Shown in pieces: positions 1 to 9,477 of a stretch of DNA of 64,000 bases; the first letter of the stretch is position 1, and every line of letters begins with the position of its first letter. The stretch covers positions 1-64,000 of the forward strand of contig NZ_JOCT01000019.1 of the NCBI RefSeq assembly GCF_000717875.1, given 5' to 3'. The DNA comes from Streptomyces sp. NRRL S-455 (lineage in GTDB: Bacteria > Actinomycetota > Actinomycetes > Streptomycetales > Streptomycetaceae). The translations under genes and the position numbers were made by a program. The notes under the pieces were generated by a model, which saw nothing but the letters and a program-made list of their open reading frames with translations, was not told where the DNA came from and ran no database searches.

Positions 1-1
1 G

Positions 2-3000
2 GTGTTGCGGGCGGATGTGTCGGGGGATCCGGTTTTCCGTGAGCTGGTGGGGCGGGTGCGGTCGGCGGATCTGGCGGCCTTCGCGCATCAGGATCTGCCG
101 TTCGAGCAGGTGGTGGAGGCCCTCAACCCGGTCCGGTCGCCGGCCCGCCACCCCCTCTTCCAGGTCATGCTCACCCTGCAGAACACCACTCGTGACGCCC
201 TCGAACTGCCCGGTCTGCGGGTCGAGCCGGTGGCACCCGGGGCGACCGCCGCGAAGTTCGACCTCTCCTTCGACTTCACCGAACGGTTCACGGCCGACGG
301 CGCCCCGGCCGGTGTCGAGGGCGGTATCACCTACGCCGCCGATCTGGCCGAACGCGCGCGGCTGACGTGCGACGGCGACGGCGGAACCCTCCGGGCGCCG
401 GCGGCCGACCGGGGCGTCGCGGAGCTGTTCGAGGAGCAAGCGGCCCGCACCCCACGGGCCGTCGCCGTCATCGACGAGCACATCACCTTGACCTACGCGC
501 GGCTCAACGCCGAGGCCAACCGGCTCGCGCACCGCCTCATCGCCCACGGGACGGGGCCCGAGGACGTGGTGGCGGTGGTCATGGAGCGCTCGGCGGAGCT
601 GATCGTCACGCTGCTCGGCGTGCTCAAGGCGGGCGCCGCGTTCCTCACCGTGGAGCCCCATCTGCCCGCCGAACGCGTCGCGTTCTTGTTCGCCGACGCC
701 CGCCCGGCCTGCGTGGTGACCCGTCCTTCGGCGGCCGCGGCCGCAGCCGTGCCGGAGACGGGGCCGCCCCGCCTCGTCCTGGACGACCTGCAGCGCGGCG
801 CGGACCAGGCCCCGGACGACACGGACCCGGCGCAGGAGCCGGGCGACCCCACCGACGCGGCGCGCGTGCGCCCGCTGCGTCCCGCCCATCCGGCATACGT
901 GATCTACACCTCCGGCTCGACCGGCCGCCCCAAGGGCGTGCTGGTCCCGCAGCACGGCATCGTCAACCGCCTGCGCTGGATGCGCGAACGCGCCCCGCTG
1001 AACCACACCGACCGCGCGCTGGTGAAGACACCGGCGAGCTTCGACGCGTTCGTGCCGGAGTTCCTCGGGCCGCTGATCGACGGGGCCGCGCTCGTGGTGG
1101 CACGGCCGGAAGGGCACCGGGACCCGGAGTACCTGGCCCGGCTGACGCGCGACCGCGCGGTGACGACGGCGACCTTCGTGCCGTCGATGCTCCAGGCCTT
1201 CCTGGAGACGCGCGAGGCCGCCGAGTGCACCGCGCTGCGCCGGGTCCTCAGCGGCGGCGAACCTCTCACACGCCGGACCGTCACCGCGTTCACCGACACG
1301 CTCGACGCGACCCTGACCAACTGTTACGGGCCCGCCGAGACGACCGTGGACGTGGTGGTGGGGGACTGCCACGGAACGCCGCACCCGGAGCCCGGCGGTG
1401 TGCCCCTCGGGACCCCCGTGCCGCACACCCGGGTGTACGTCCTCGACCGGCGCCTCGGTCTCGTACCGCCCGGCGTGGTGGGCGAGCTGTACGTGGCGGG
1501 CGCGCAGCTCGCGCGCGGCTATGTGCGGCGACCGGGTATGACGGCGGAGCGTTTCGTGGCCGACCCGTACGCGGCGGCGTACGGAGCCGGGGGCGAGCGC
1601 ATGTACCGCACCGGAGACCTGGCGCGCCGGCTGCCGGACGGGCGGCTGGAGTTCGCGGGCCGCGCCGACGACCAGGTGAAGGTGCGCGGCTTCCGCATCG
1701 AGCCGGGCGAGATCGAGGCGGCCCTGCTCGGCCATCCGGACGTGGCCCGCGCGGCGGTCGTCGTCCGCGAGGACACCCCGGGCGACACCCGGCTCGTGGG
1801 CTACGTCGTGCCCGTGCCCGGCGCGCGGTGCGAGGCCGCCGAGCTCAGGGAGCGGGTCCGGGCCACCCTCCCGGAGCACATGGTGCCCGGCGCCGTCGTC
1901 ACCCTCGACGAACTGCCCCGCACGGACGGCGGGAAGCTCGACCGCCGCCGCCTGCCCGTGCCCGGCCACGCCGCGTCACCGGCGGGCCGCGGGCCGCGCA
2001 CCGCACGTGAACAGGCGCTGTGTGGCCTCTTCGCCGAAACCCTCGGCCTGCCGAGTGTCACGATCGACGACAGCTTCTTCGACCTCGGCGGACACTCACT
2101 GCTGGCCGCACGGCTCGTCGGCCGCCTGCGCTCCGTCCTCGGAGCCGAGGCGGGCGTGCGGACCCTGTTCGAGGCACCCACGGTCGAAGGCCTCGCCCGC
2201 CGCCTCGCGGGCTCGCCTCCGGCCCGGGACGCCCTCGACGTGCTGCTGCCGCTGCGCGAACCGGAGGCCGGTACGCGAGCGGAGGGCGAGGCACCGCTGT
2301 TCTGCGTGCACCCCGGCGCCGGGCTCAGCTGGTGCTACGCGGGACTGTTGCGGCACCTCACGCCCGACATGCCCGTCTACGGACTGCAGGCCCGCCTGCT
2401 GTCGGAGGGCGGAGCGGCCCCGGCCTCGCTCGCGGACATGGCGGGCGACTACGTCCGGCGCATCCGCGACCTGCAGAAGTCGGGACCGTACCGGCTGCTC
2501 GGCTGGTCCATGGGCGGCACGCTAGCCCACGCCATGGCGACCCGGCTCCAGACGGACGGCGAGGAGGTGGAACTGCTCGCGCTGCTCGACGCCAGGCTCC
2601 CCGACGACGCACCCCGGCCGGCGGAACCCGGGCCGGTGGACGACATCCCGGCGGCACTGCGCGAGGGGCTGCGCGAACTCGGCCATGCCGTCGACGCGGA
2701 GACCCCCGAGGTCGCGGCCGCGGCCCAGGGCATCGCCGAGGCGGCCCGCTTCCTCATCCGCAACGACCCGGAGTTCGCCGGGATGCAGGAGAACACCGCC
2801 CGGGCGATGGTCGAGCTGACCCTCGCCGGGAAACGGCTCGCGCGCGAGCACCGGCCCGACGTGTTCCACGGCGACGCCCTCTTCTTCGAGCCCCTGGCCG
2901 ACCTCGCCCAGAACCCCGCGCTGTCCCCGGCGCGGGCCTTCGCCCCCTACGTGGACGGGCGGATGACGACGTACCGAATCGACTGCGCCCACAAGGAGAT

Positions 3001-3094
3001 GATGCAGCCCGAACCGCTGCGCGACATCGCGGCGAGAATCTCGCACCACCTGCGCGGCAGCGGCACACCCCCGCAAGACGGAGCCGCCAAGTGA
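2..3094 (+). CDS. Non-ribosomal peptide synthetase, terminal module C(partial)-A-PCP-TE (5' end outside window)
   Basis: This is the last module of an NRPS. It activates one amino acid, carries it on a phosphopantetheine arm and releases the peptide. Residues 1-65 are the end of a condensation domain ([25 protein letters not shown]). The adenylation domain runs from about 140 to 655, with the A3 loop [11 protein letters not shown] near 301, FDAFVPEF (A4), [10 protein letters not shown] (A5) and the A10 lysine in [10 protein letters not shown]. The carrier domain has DLGGHSLL with phosphopantetheine Ser699. The thioesterase from about 760 has GWSMGG (Ser836), Asp863 and His997, a plausible triad of the EntF type. 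The GTG at 2 is not a real start, because the condensation domain is cut by the window edge. The dpg genes follow on the same strand 43 bases later, so dihydroxyphenylglycine is a likely building block of the product, though not necessarily of this module. The specificity residues (D-A-P...C-V-D) do not let me name the substrate. Confidence 0.93.
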   Translation: MLRADVSGDPVFRELVGRVRSADLAAFAHQDLPFEQVVEALNPVRSPARHPLFQVMLTLQNTTRDALELPGLRVEPVAPGATAAKFDLSFDFTERFTADGAPAGVEGGITYAADLAERARLTCDGDGGTLRAPAADRGVAELFEEQAARTPRAVAVIDEHITLTYARLNAEANRLAHRLIAHGTGPEDVVAVVMERSAELIVTLLGVLKAGAAFLTVEPHLPAERVAFLFADARPACVVTRPSAAAAAAVPETGPPRLVLDDLQRGADQAPDDTDPAQEPGDPTDAARVRPLRPAHPAYVIYTSGSTGRPKGVLVPQHGIVNRLRWMRERAPLNHTDRALVKTPASFDAFVPEFLGPLIDGAALVVARPEGHRDPEYLARLTRDRAVTTATFVPSMLQAFLETREAAECTALRRVLSGGEPLTRRTVTAFTDTLDATLTNCYGPAETTVDVVVGDCHGTPHPEPGGVPLGTPVPHTRVYVLDRRLGLVPPGVVGELYVAGAQLARGYVRRPGMTAERFVADPYAAAYGAGGERMYRTGDLARRLPDGRLEFAGRADDQVKVRGFRIEPGEIEAALLGHPDVARAAVVVREDTPGDTRLVGYVVPVPGARCEAAELRERVRATLPEHMVPGAVVTLDELPRTDGGKLDRRRLPVPGHAASPAGRGPRTAREQALCGLFAETLGLPSVTIDDSFFDLGGHSLLAARLVGRLRSVLGAEAGVRTLFEAPTVEGLARRLAGSPPARDALDVLLPLREPEAGTRAEGEAPLFCVHPGAGLSWCYAGLLRHLTPDMPVYGLQARLLSEGGAAPASLADMAGDYVRRIRDLQKSGPYRLLGWSMGGTLAHAMATRLQTDGEEVELLALLDARLPDDAPRPAEPGPVDDIPAALREGLRELGHAVDAETPEVAAAAQGIAEAARFLIRNDPEFAGMQENTARAMVELTLAGKRLAREHRPDVFHGDALFFEPLADLAQNPALSPARAFAPYVDGRMTTYRIDCAHKEMMQPEPLRDIAARISHHLRGSGTPPQDGAAK

Positions 3095-3137
3095 AGGGAC
3101 GGAACCACAAGTTGCTGTCTGACACGGCGGGTGCGCG

Positions 3138-4247
3138 GTGACGACCGCCGAAGCGCCCACAGGACTGCTGGCCGGAACCCGGCCCCGCATACTCGACCTG
3201 GCCACCGCCACACCACCCCTGTCCTACTCTCAGTCCGAGGTACTCGACCTCTACGGCATCTCGGACCCCCGGATCCGGTCGCTCTTCACCAACAGCGCGA
3301 TAGACCGGCGCCACCTGACCCTGCCGCCGATCGACCCGGACACCGGCAGACCGCGCCCGGAGAGCCAGGGCGAACTCCTCGCCAAGCACCGGGAGACCGG
3401 CATCGCCATGGGCTCGGCGGCCCTGCAGGACTGCCTGAAGAAGCTCGGCGCGTCCGTCGACGACGTCGGCTATCTGATGTGCGTGACCAGCACCGGGCTC
3501 CTCACCCCGGGACTCTCCGCGCGGATCATCCGCGAGACGGGGCTGCCGAGGACCTGCGCGCGCGCCGACATCGTCGGCATGGGCTGCAACGCCGGACTCA
3601 ACGCGCTGACCGCCGTGGCCGGCTGGGCCGCCACCCATCCCGGGCAGCTCGCCATCATGCTCTGCGTCGAGGCGTGCTCGGCCGCGTACGTCTTCGACGA
3701 CACGATGCGCAGCGCCGTGGTCAACAGCCTGTTCGGCGACGGCGCGGCCGCCCTGGCGGTGCGGGCCGACGACGACGGAGGCCACCCGTCCGGCGAAGCC
3801 GGCGGTGGTGCGCAGATCCTGAAGTTCGCCGGACTGCTCATCACCGAGGCGTTGGAGGCGATGCGCTACGACTGGGACGAAGACCAGGGAAAGTTCAGCT
3901 TCTTCCTCGACCGCGATGTCCCGTACGTCGTCGGCGCCCACGCCGAACAGGCCGTCGACGCGCTGCTCGCGGGCACCGGAGTGCGGCGCACCGACATCGC
4001 CCACTGGGTCGTGCACTCCGGCGGAAAGAAGGTCATCGACTCCGTCATGGTGAACCTCGGCCTGACACGACACGATCTGCGGCACACCGTGAGCGTGCTG
4101 CGCGACCACGGAAATCTCTCCAGCGGTTCCTTTCTCTTCTCCTATCGGCGGCTCCTGGACGAGGGCGTGGTGCGCCCCGGCGACCTCGGCGTCCTGATGA
4201 GCATGGGGCCCGGCTCGACCATCGAAACCGCGCTGGTGCGGTGGTGA
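3138..4247 (+). CDS. dpgA: 3,5-dihydroxyphenylacetyl-CoA synthase DpgA (type III polyketide synthase)
   Basis: DpgA condenses four malonyl-CoA units and cyclises the chain, the first step to the non-proteinogenic amino acid 3,5-dihydroxyphenylglycine. The 369-residue protein is a chalcone-synthase-fold enzyme. The nucleophile is Cys150 in GMGCNAG, the partner histidine is His293 in WVVHSGG, and the asparagine is Asn326 in DHGNLSSGS, the usual Cys-His-Asn set. The start chosen is GTG at 3138, 43 bases after the NRPS stop; no strong ribosome binding site is visible, so translation may depend on the upstream gene. The family identification is secure because dpgB and dpgC follow directly, the order known from glycopeptide and related peptide clusters. 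Confidence 0.95.
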   Translation: MTTAEAPTGLLAGTRPRILDLATATPPLSYSQSEVLDLYGISDPRIRSLFTNSAIDRRHLTLPPIDPDTGRPRPESQGELLAKHRETGIAMGSAALQDCLKKLGASVDDVGYLMCVTSTGLLTPGLSARIIRETGLPRTCARADIVGMGCNAGLNALTAVAGWAATHPGQLAIMLCVEACSAAYVFDDTMRSAVVNSLFGDGAAALAVRADDDGGHPSGEAGGGAQILKFAGLLITEALEAMRYDWDEDQGKFSFFLDRDVPYVVGAHAEQAVDALLAGTGVRRTDIAHWVVHSGGKKVIDSVMVNLGLTRHDLRHTVSVLRDHGNLSSGSFLFSYRRLLDEGVVRPGDLGVLMSMGPGSTIETALVRW

Positions 4248-4269
4248 CACGGATGGATGTGAACAGACG

Positions 4270-4929
4270 ATGACGACGCTGCGCTTACGGCTCGATTCCG
4301 CGCCGGACATGGCACGGCTGACCAGGACGATCACCGCGTTCCGCGAGCGGGTCGAGGACGAGCGGGCCCAGGCGGCGGTGATCGGGCTCGGCCCCGGCCA
4401 CACGGACTGGCCGGGCTCCGTCGACGTCCACACGGTGAACAAGTGGGAGCGGGCCCTGCGCCAGTGGGAACGCCTGGACGCCGTGACCCTCGTGACCGCC
4501 TCCGGGGCGTGCGGCGGGCCCGCGTTCGACCTGCTCATGGCCGCGGACATCCGGATCGCCGCGCCTGACCTGAGGATCGCCCTGCCCACCGCGGCCGGCG
4601 GCTTCTGGCCCGGCATGGCCGTCCACCGGCTCACCCACCGCATCGGCGTCTCGCGCGCCCGCAGGCTCACCCTGTGCATGGCGGGCACCGGAGTGCTGGA
4701 GTCCTACCAGGCGCTCGATCTCGGCATCGTCGACGAGATCACCGACGCGCCTGACGACCGCGTGGCCAAGGCCCTGTCGGGCATCCCTTCCGGCGCCGGG
4801 GCCCGACTGCTGCGCGGCCTGATCCTCGACGCCTCCGGCACGTCCTTCGAGGACGCCCTCGGCATCCATCTCGCCGCTTGTGACAGGGCGTTGCGCGCAG
4901 CGGCTCCGGCGACCGGGGACGAGCGATGA
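4270..4929 (+). CDS. dpgB: Enoyl-CoA hydratase/isomerase family protein DpgB
   Basis: DpgB is a small crotonase-fold protein that works with DpgA (and normally DpgD) to speed cyclisation and aromatisation to 3,5-dihydroxyphenylacetyl-CoA. The 219-residue product has the crotonase signature ASGACGGPAFDLLMAADIRI around residues 77-96 and matches the known short length of DpgB, about 220 residues. The ATG at 4270 lies 22 bases after dpgA, and the gene ends in a 4-base ATGA overlap with dpgC, so the three genes are translationally coupled. No dpgD copy follows dpgC in this window. Either it lies upstream of position 1 or DpgB alone serves here. Confidence 0.9.
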   Translation: MTTLRLRLDSAPDMARLTRTITAFRERVEDERAQAAVIGLGPGHTDWPGSVDVHTVNKWERALRQWERLDAVTLVTASGACGGPAFDLLMAADIRIAAPDLRIALPTAAGGFWPGMAVHRLTHRIGVSRARRLTLCMAGTGVLESYQALDLGIVDEITDAPDDRVAKALSGIPSGAGARLLRGLILDASGTSFEDALGIHLAACDRALRAAAPATGDER

Positions 4930-6251
4930 CCGCCGCCCTGACCGCGGCCTGGCAGCGCCCCCGTGCCCTGGCCGTACGCGCCGAGGAAGTCCTGGCCCGT
5001 ACCCCGCGCAAGGCCGATCGCACCCCCGAGCAGTGGGCACACCTGGACGCCGCGACGGACGACGCGCGGCGCGGGCGTACCACGTTCCTGGCCGAGCACG
5101 GGCAGGCCGTGTACGACGCACTGACCGGGAACCGCACCCGCTACCTCTGGCTGGACGAACTCCTCGACGCGGCAGCCGAGTTGCTCGGCGGGCTGGTGCC
5201 CACCCGCGAGCAGATGGTGGCCGAGGCCGGGCTCGCGCAGGCCGACAAGGAAGGACGGGAGATCGACCAGGCGGTCTTCTTCTCCGGTGTGCTGCGGCAC
5301 GAACGGGCCGGCCTCCACCTGATGGAGTCGCTGCTGCGGCCCACCGACCGCGCTCTGGCGCTGCTGCCGGAGTTCACCGAGCGCGGCAGCGTCGATCTGG
5401 GCCGGCTGCACGTCGAGCGCGTCGGCGACGCGGCCCACCTGACCGTCACCAACCCGGACGCCCTCAACGCCGAGGACAACGACCTGATCGCCGCCATGGA
5501 CGTCGGTGTGGACCTGGCGCTCCTCGACGACCGCGTCAAGGTCGGGGTGCTGCGCGGCGGCGAGATGACGCACCCGCGCTACCGGGGCCGCCGCGTCTTC
5601 AGCGCCGGCATCAACCTCCGCCACCTCGACGCGGGCCGGATCTCGTACACGGACTTCCTGCTGCGTCGCGAGCTGGGCTACCTCAGCAAGCTGCAGCGCG
5701 GCCTGCTCCCGGCCGACGCGAGCGGCAACCCCGTCATGAGCCGGAACGCGCCCTGGTCCACGACGACCGTGCAGAAACCGTGGATCGCCGCCGTCGACAG
5801 CTTCGCCATCGGCGGCGGCATGCAGCTCCTCTTCGCCTTCGACCGGGTGATCGCCGCGTCCGACGCCTACTTCAGCCTGCCCGCCGCCCAGGAAGGCATC
5901 ATCCCGGGCGTGGCCAACCTGCGCCTGCCCCGTATCGCGGGCAGCCGCCTCGCGCGCCAGGTCATCCTCTCCGGGCGGCGCCTCCACGCCACCGAGCCGG
6001 AGGCCCGGCTGATCTGCGACACCATCGTCGACGCCGCCGACCCCGCCGCCCTCGACACGGCGGTCGCGGCCGCCGTCGAAGAGCTGGCGGCGCCCGCGGT
6101 AGTCGCGAACCGGCGGATGCTGGGCCTCGCCGAGGAGCCGCCGACCGTGCTGCGCGCCTACCTGGCGGAGTTCGCCCTCCACCAGGGCCTGCGCCTGTAC
6201 GCGCCGGACGTCCTGGAGAAGACGACGAAGTTCGGCGGGACGACGTCCTGA
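4926..6251 (+). CDS. dpgC: 3,5-dihydroxyphenylacetyl-CoA 1,2-dioxygenase DpgC
   Basis: DpgC is a cofactor-independent oxygenase that converts 3,5-dihydroxyphenylacetyl-CoA to 3,5-dihydroxyphenylglyoxylate, which is then transaminated to dihydroxyphenylglycine. The 441-residue length fits the family. An N-terminal helical region (about 1-190) precedes the crotonase core, where the oxyanion-hole segments FSAGINLRHL and IGGGMQLLFAFD are clear. The ATG at 4926 overlaps the dpgB stop. The aminotransferase needed for the last step is not in the window, so the rest of the pathway probably lies upstream with the NRPS genes. This is the last recognisable gene of the cluster, because the next genes are on the other strand and are unrelated. 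Confidence 0.94.
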   Translation: MTAALTAAWQRPRALAVRAEEVLARTPRKADRTPEQWAHLDAATDDARRGRTTFLAEHGQAVYDALTGNRTRYLWLDELLDAAAELLGGLVPTREQMVAEAGLAQADKEGREIDQAVFFSGVLRHERAGLHLMESLLRPTDRALALLPEFTERGSVDLGRLHVERVGDAAHLTVTNPDALNAEDNDLIAAMDVGVDLALLDDRVKVGVLRGGEMTHPRYRGRRVFSAGINLRHLDAGRISYTDFLLRRELGYLSKLQRGLLPADASGNPVMSRNAPWSTTTVQKPWIAAVDSFAIGGGMQLLFAFDRVIAASDAYFSLPAAQEGIIPGVANLRLPRIAGSRLARQVILSGRRLHATEPEARLICDTIVDAADPAALDTAVAAAVEELAAPAVVANRRMLGLAEEPPTVLRAYLAEFALHQGLRLYAPDVLEKTTKFGGTTS

Positions 6252-6390
6252 TGCCGTCGCCCCCCATCCCTGCCCACCGGCCGGCCTGCCTCGGAGACCG
6301 TCGACCGCGCTCACCTTCCACCGGTCCGCCGTGCGCGTCATCGTCATCCGCAGCCGGTTCAGGTCCAACCGGGGCCGCGACACCTGCGTG

Positions 6391-7419
6391 TCAGTGGTAC
6401 GCCGTCGTCCGGGCCGGCGTCATCGCGACGACGACTTTGCCGGCCTTTGCCCGTCCCTTTTCGACGTATTCCATGGCCTGGAGGGTTTCTTCGAACGGGA
6501 AGACGCGGTCGATGACGGGGCGGATCTTTCCGGTGTCGATGAGGGGGGTGAGGTCGCGCAGTTGGTCGCCGCTGGCCCTCATGAACAGGAACGAGTACGT
6601 CACGCCGTGGCGCCTGGCGTTGCGCCGGGTCTTGAAGCTGAGGGCGGTCATGGCCAGGCGGAGGATCGGGTTCGCGCCCAGTTCGCGGGCGAAGGCCGGG
6701 TCGGGCGGGCCCGCGACGCCGATGACTGTGCCGCCGGGCTTGAGAACGCGCAGGGACTTGGCGAGGTTCTCGCCGCCGAGGCTGTCGAGGACGACGTCGT
6801 AGCCGTCGAGGACCTCTTCGAAGTCCTGGCTGCGGTAGTCGACGACGACGTCCGCGCCGAGGTCCTTGGCCAGGTCGACCTTGGCGGTGCTCACGGTGGT
6901 GGCCACGTGCGCGCCCAGCGCCTTGGCCAGCTGGACGGCGATGGAGCCGAGGCCGCCGGCGCCCGCGTGGATGAGGACCTTCTGGTCCGGCTGCACGCGG
7001 GCCCGCTCGACCAGTGCCTGCCATGCGGTCAGGGCGACCAGGGGGAGGGAGGCGGCCTCGGCCATGGTGAGGGTGGCCGGTTTGGGTGCCAGGTCGTCCT
7101 GGTGGACGGCGATGAGTTCGGCGAAGGTGCCGATGCGGTCCTTGTCGGGCCGGGCGTAGACCTCGTCGCCCACCGCGAAGCGGGTGACGGACGGGCCGAC
7201 CCGGACGACCGTCCCTGCGAGGTCGTTGCCCAGAACGAGCGGGAGACGGTAGGGCATGAACGCCTTGAAGTCTCCGTTGCGGATCCTGAGGTCCAGCGGG
7301 TTGATGCCCGCCGCGTGGATCTTGACCAGGACGTCGTCGGCACCTACCTGGGGGTCGGGTATGTCGGCGGCGCGCATCCCGGCTTGGTCGCCGTAGTTCT
7401 CGACCATGAAGGCCTTCAT
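6391..7419 (-). CDS. NADP-dependent MDR-family oxidoreductase (quinone oxidoreductase-like)
   Basis: This is a zinc-free medium-chain dehydrogenase/reductase of 342 residues, probably a quinone or enone reductase. The N-terminal GroES-like part contains the family motif IHAAGINPLDLRIRNG, and the Rossmann part has AGAGGLGSIAVQLAKALGA for NAD(P)H. The zinc-binding cysteines of true alcohol dehydrogenases are absent. The start is the ATG at 7419, with GGAG six bases upstream. The gene is convergent with the dpg cluster and followed upstream on the same strand by an aldo/keto reductase, so the two may belong to one stress or detoxification set. The physiological substrate cannot be told from sequence. 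Confidence 0.88.
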   Translation of the reverse strand: MKAFMVENYGDQAGMRAADIPDPQVGADDVLVKIHAAGINPLDLRIRNGDFKAFMPYRLPLVLGNDLAGTVVRVGPSVTRFAVGDEVYARPDKDRIGTFAELIAVHQDDLAPKPATLTMAEAASLPLVALTAWQALVERARVQPDQKVLIHAGAGGLGSIAVQLAKALGAHVATTVSTAKVDLAKDLGADVVVDYRSQDFEEVLDGYDVVLDSLGGENLAKSLRVLKPGGTVIGVAGPPDPAFARELGANPILRLAMTALSFKTRRNARRHGVTYSFLFMRASGDQLRDLTPLIDTGKIRPVIDRVFPFEETLQAMEYVEKGRAKAGKVVVAMTPARTTAYH

Positions 7420-7553
7420 CGTCGTCTCCGTTCCGTTTCCCGCCCGTGAAAGGCCGGGGTCTCCCTTCGCCCCGGGCCTTTCCAGTGCGAGGTAGGTTGT
7501 GTGGTCTTTCTGGTTGCGCGCGGGCGCACCGCGTCCTCAGCCGCGTTCACCCA

Positions 7554-8609
7554 TCAGGCCACCGGCACGACCCGGGCGGTGACGCGGTCGGCGGCGCCTC
7601 CCTGGAGGCGGTCAAGGGAGGCGGCGATCCCCTCGTGGGGCGCGCCGGGCGGCACCGCGCTGACATCGGTCAGGCGGGTGTACTGCTCATCGGTCAGCTG
7701 GACGTCGAGGGCGCCGAGGTAGCTGTCGAGCTGGGAGAGATTGCGCGGGCCGATGATCGGGACGAGCGTGGCCACGGAACGGGCGCCGCGCTCGCGCACC
7801 CATGCCACCGCCACCTCGGCGGGCGTCAGGCCGGTCTCCTCGGCGATCGCCAGGACGGTGTCGACGACGGCGGTCTTCTGGCCGGTGCTCTCGGTGTGGA
7901 TGACCATGCCCAGGTCGCTCAGGCGCCCCTCGGTGGAGTTGCGGTATTTGCCGGTGAGCAGTCCACCGCCGAGCGGGGACCACAGGGCGGCGCCGAGCCC
8001 GAGGCTCTCGGCCATGGGCAGGAGCTCACGGTCGGCGGTGCGCTCGACGAGGCTGTACTCGTGTTGGATGCCCACGATCGGCGCCCAGTTCTTCAGGTCC
8101 GCGAGGGTGACCGCGCGCGAGACGCGCCAGGCGGGGAAGTTGGACAGCGCGGCGTGGTGGATCTTGCCGGCGCTCACCAGGTCGTCGAGTCCGCGCAGGA
8201 GTTCCTCCATCGGAGTGAGCTCGTCGGGGAAGTGCACCCACAGCAGGTCGATGTAGTCGGTGCTCAGGCGCCTCAGGCTGGCCTCGACCGAGGCGACCAT
8301 GTTCTTGCGGCTGTTGCCGGTCCTGGAGATGTCCGGCTGCGGGGCGGCGCCGAGGGTGAACTTCGTGGCCAGGACGAAGTGGTCGCGGTCGGCGGAGATC
8401 AGCTTTCCGGTCAGTTCCTCCGACTCGCCGAACTGGTAGCCGTCCGCGCTGTCGAGAAAGGTCCCGCCGGCCTCGGCGAACCGGTCGAAGATCCGGCGTG
8501 CCTCGTCCGGCTCGGCGCCCGCGCCCCAGCCGGTGCCGAAGTTCGCGGTGCCGAGCGCGTACTCGGAGACGCGCAGTCCGGTCCGGTGGCCGAAGGTCGT
8601 GTAACGCAT
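7554..8609 (-). CDS. Aldo/keto reductase
   Basis: An NADPH-dependent aldo/keto reductase of 351 residues starting MRYTTFGHRTGLRVSEYALG. The (beta/alpha)8 family tetrad is visible: Asp and Tyr in DSADGYQFGES, Lys in VLATKFTLG and His in LLWVHFPDE. The reading frame is open further upstream, but the ATG at 8609 has AAGGA seven bases before it and begins the conserved fold, so the extra 103 codons are rejected. It lies 59 bases from the SDR gene on the same strand. Together with the MDR gene it forms a group of three reductases beside a TetR gene that may control them. The substrate is unknown. Confidence 0.88.
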   Translation of the reverse strand: MRYTTFGHRTGLRVSEYALGTANFGTGWGAGAEPDEARRIFDRFAEAGGTFLDSADGYQFGESEELTGKLISADRDHFVLATKFTLGAAPQPDISRTGNSRKNMVASVEASLRRLSTDYIDLLWVHFPDELTPMEELLRGLDDLVSAGKIHHAALSNFPAWRVSRAVTLADLKNWAPIVGIQHEYSLVERTADRELLPMAESLGLGAALWSPLGGGLLTGKYRNSTEGRLSDLGMVIHTESTGQKTAVVDTVLAIAEETGLTPAEVAVAWVRERGARSVATLVPIIGPRNLSQLDSYLGALDVQLTDEQYTRLTDVSAVPPGAPHEGIAASLDRLQGGAADRVTARVVPVA

Positions 8610-8668
8610 GAGATGTCCTTGCACGAAGGGGTGTGGAGGTGGTCGCGCCGGGGTGTTGGGGGTGAGCG

Positions 8669-9361
8669 TCAGTCCGCGTTCGACTGGGGTGCCGCGGACA
8701 GGCTCTGCTTGACGTACCGGCTGGTCTCGTCGGCGAGGATCTCGGGCAGGCCGGTCTCGATGCCGTACAGGGCCTGGGTCGCGACGTCGGCGGCGGCGAC
8801 CTTCTGATCGGCGGGCACGCCGGCGGCCATGTCGGTGTCCATGTAGCCGACGTGCAGCGCCGAGACGGCGATGCCGCGGGGTGCCAGCTCGTCGCGGATG
8901 GCACCGGTCAGCGCCCACGCGGCGGCCTTGGACGCGGCGTAGGAGCCGAGTCCTGCGGGGTGCAGCCAGGACAGGACGGACAGGACGTTGAGTACGCCGC
9001 CGCCGCCGTTGCCCTCGATGACGGGGGCGAAGGATCGGATCGTGGCGAGCGGGCCGAAGAAGTTGGTCTCCATCTCCCGGCGCACCTCAGCCACGTCGCC
9101 TCCGATCAGCGACGCGCCGGTGGAGATGCCCGCGTTGTTGATCAGCAGTGTCGCGTCGGACGCCACGCGCGCGGCCTCTCGTATCGACGCCTCGTCCGTG
9201 ACGTCCACCCGCAGCGGGATGACGCCCGGCAGGTCGACCGTCTCGGGGCGTCGGGCCGCGCCGTACACCTTCGCGCCGCGCTCGACGAGCTGGGCGGCCA
9301 GGTGCCGCCCGAGACCCCGGTTGGCGCCGGTGACGACCGCGACCGCGTTCTTCAGTTCCAA
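8669..9361 (-). CDS. SDR-family oxidoreductase
   Basis: A short-chain dehydrogenase/reductase of about 230 residues. The cofactor loop is TGANRGLG and the active site is SYAASKAA (Tyr-x3-Lys), with a preceding catalytic serine region in LSWLHP. The likely start is the TTG at 9361, because GGAG lies seven bases before it and the protein then begins at the conserved ELKNAVAVVTGA. A TTG at 9403 would add 14 unconserved residues and overlap the palindrome at 9406-9431. The gene is divergent from the TetR regulator at 9478, with the operator between them, and is the most probable direct target of that repressor. Confidence 0.87.
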   Translation of the reverse strand: MELKNAVAVVTGANRGLGRHLAAQLVERGAKVYGAARRPETVDLPGVIPLRVDVTDEASIREAARVASDATLLINNAGISTGASLIGGDVAEVRREMETNFFGPLATIRSFAPVIEGNGGGGVLNVLSVLSWLHPAGLGSYAASKAAAWALTGAIRDELAPRGIAVSALHVGYMDTDMAAGVPADQKVAAADVATQALYGIETGLPEILADETSRYVKQSLSAAPQSNAD

Positions 9362-9405
9362 TGCTCGCTCCTGGTCGTGGCGGGCGGCGTCGGCCACCCG
9401 CAAGG

Positions 9406-9431
9406 GTTTAGATTACGAATCCAATCTAAAC
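9406..9431. promoter_or_regulatory. Palindromic operator between SDR and TetR genes
   Basis: A perfect inverted repeat, GTTTAGATT and AATCTAAAC separated by 8 bases, lies in the 116-base gap between the divergent SDR and TetR genes. It is AT-rich in a region of about 70 percent GC. Size and placement are typical of a TetR-family autoregulatory operator. A -10-like TATGAT at 9439-9444 on the plus strand lies just downstream, so a bound repressor would block the tetR promoter and probably also the SDR promoter. Confidence 0.7.
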
Positions 9432-9477
9432 ATGGGTCTATGATAGATGCCAGTCGACATCCAAACGGGAGGTGATC

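Noticed and set aside
2754..4688. A 644-codon minus-strand frame across the NRPS end and dpgA
   Set aside because: It is antisense to well-identified genes and contains no domain signature.
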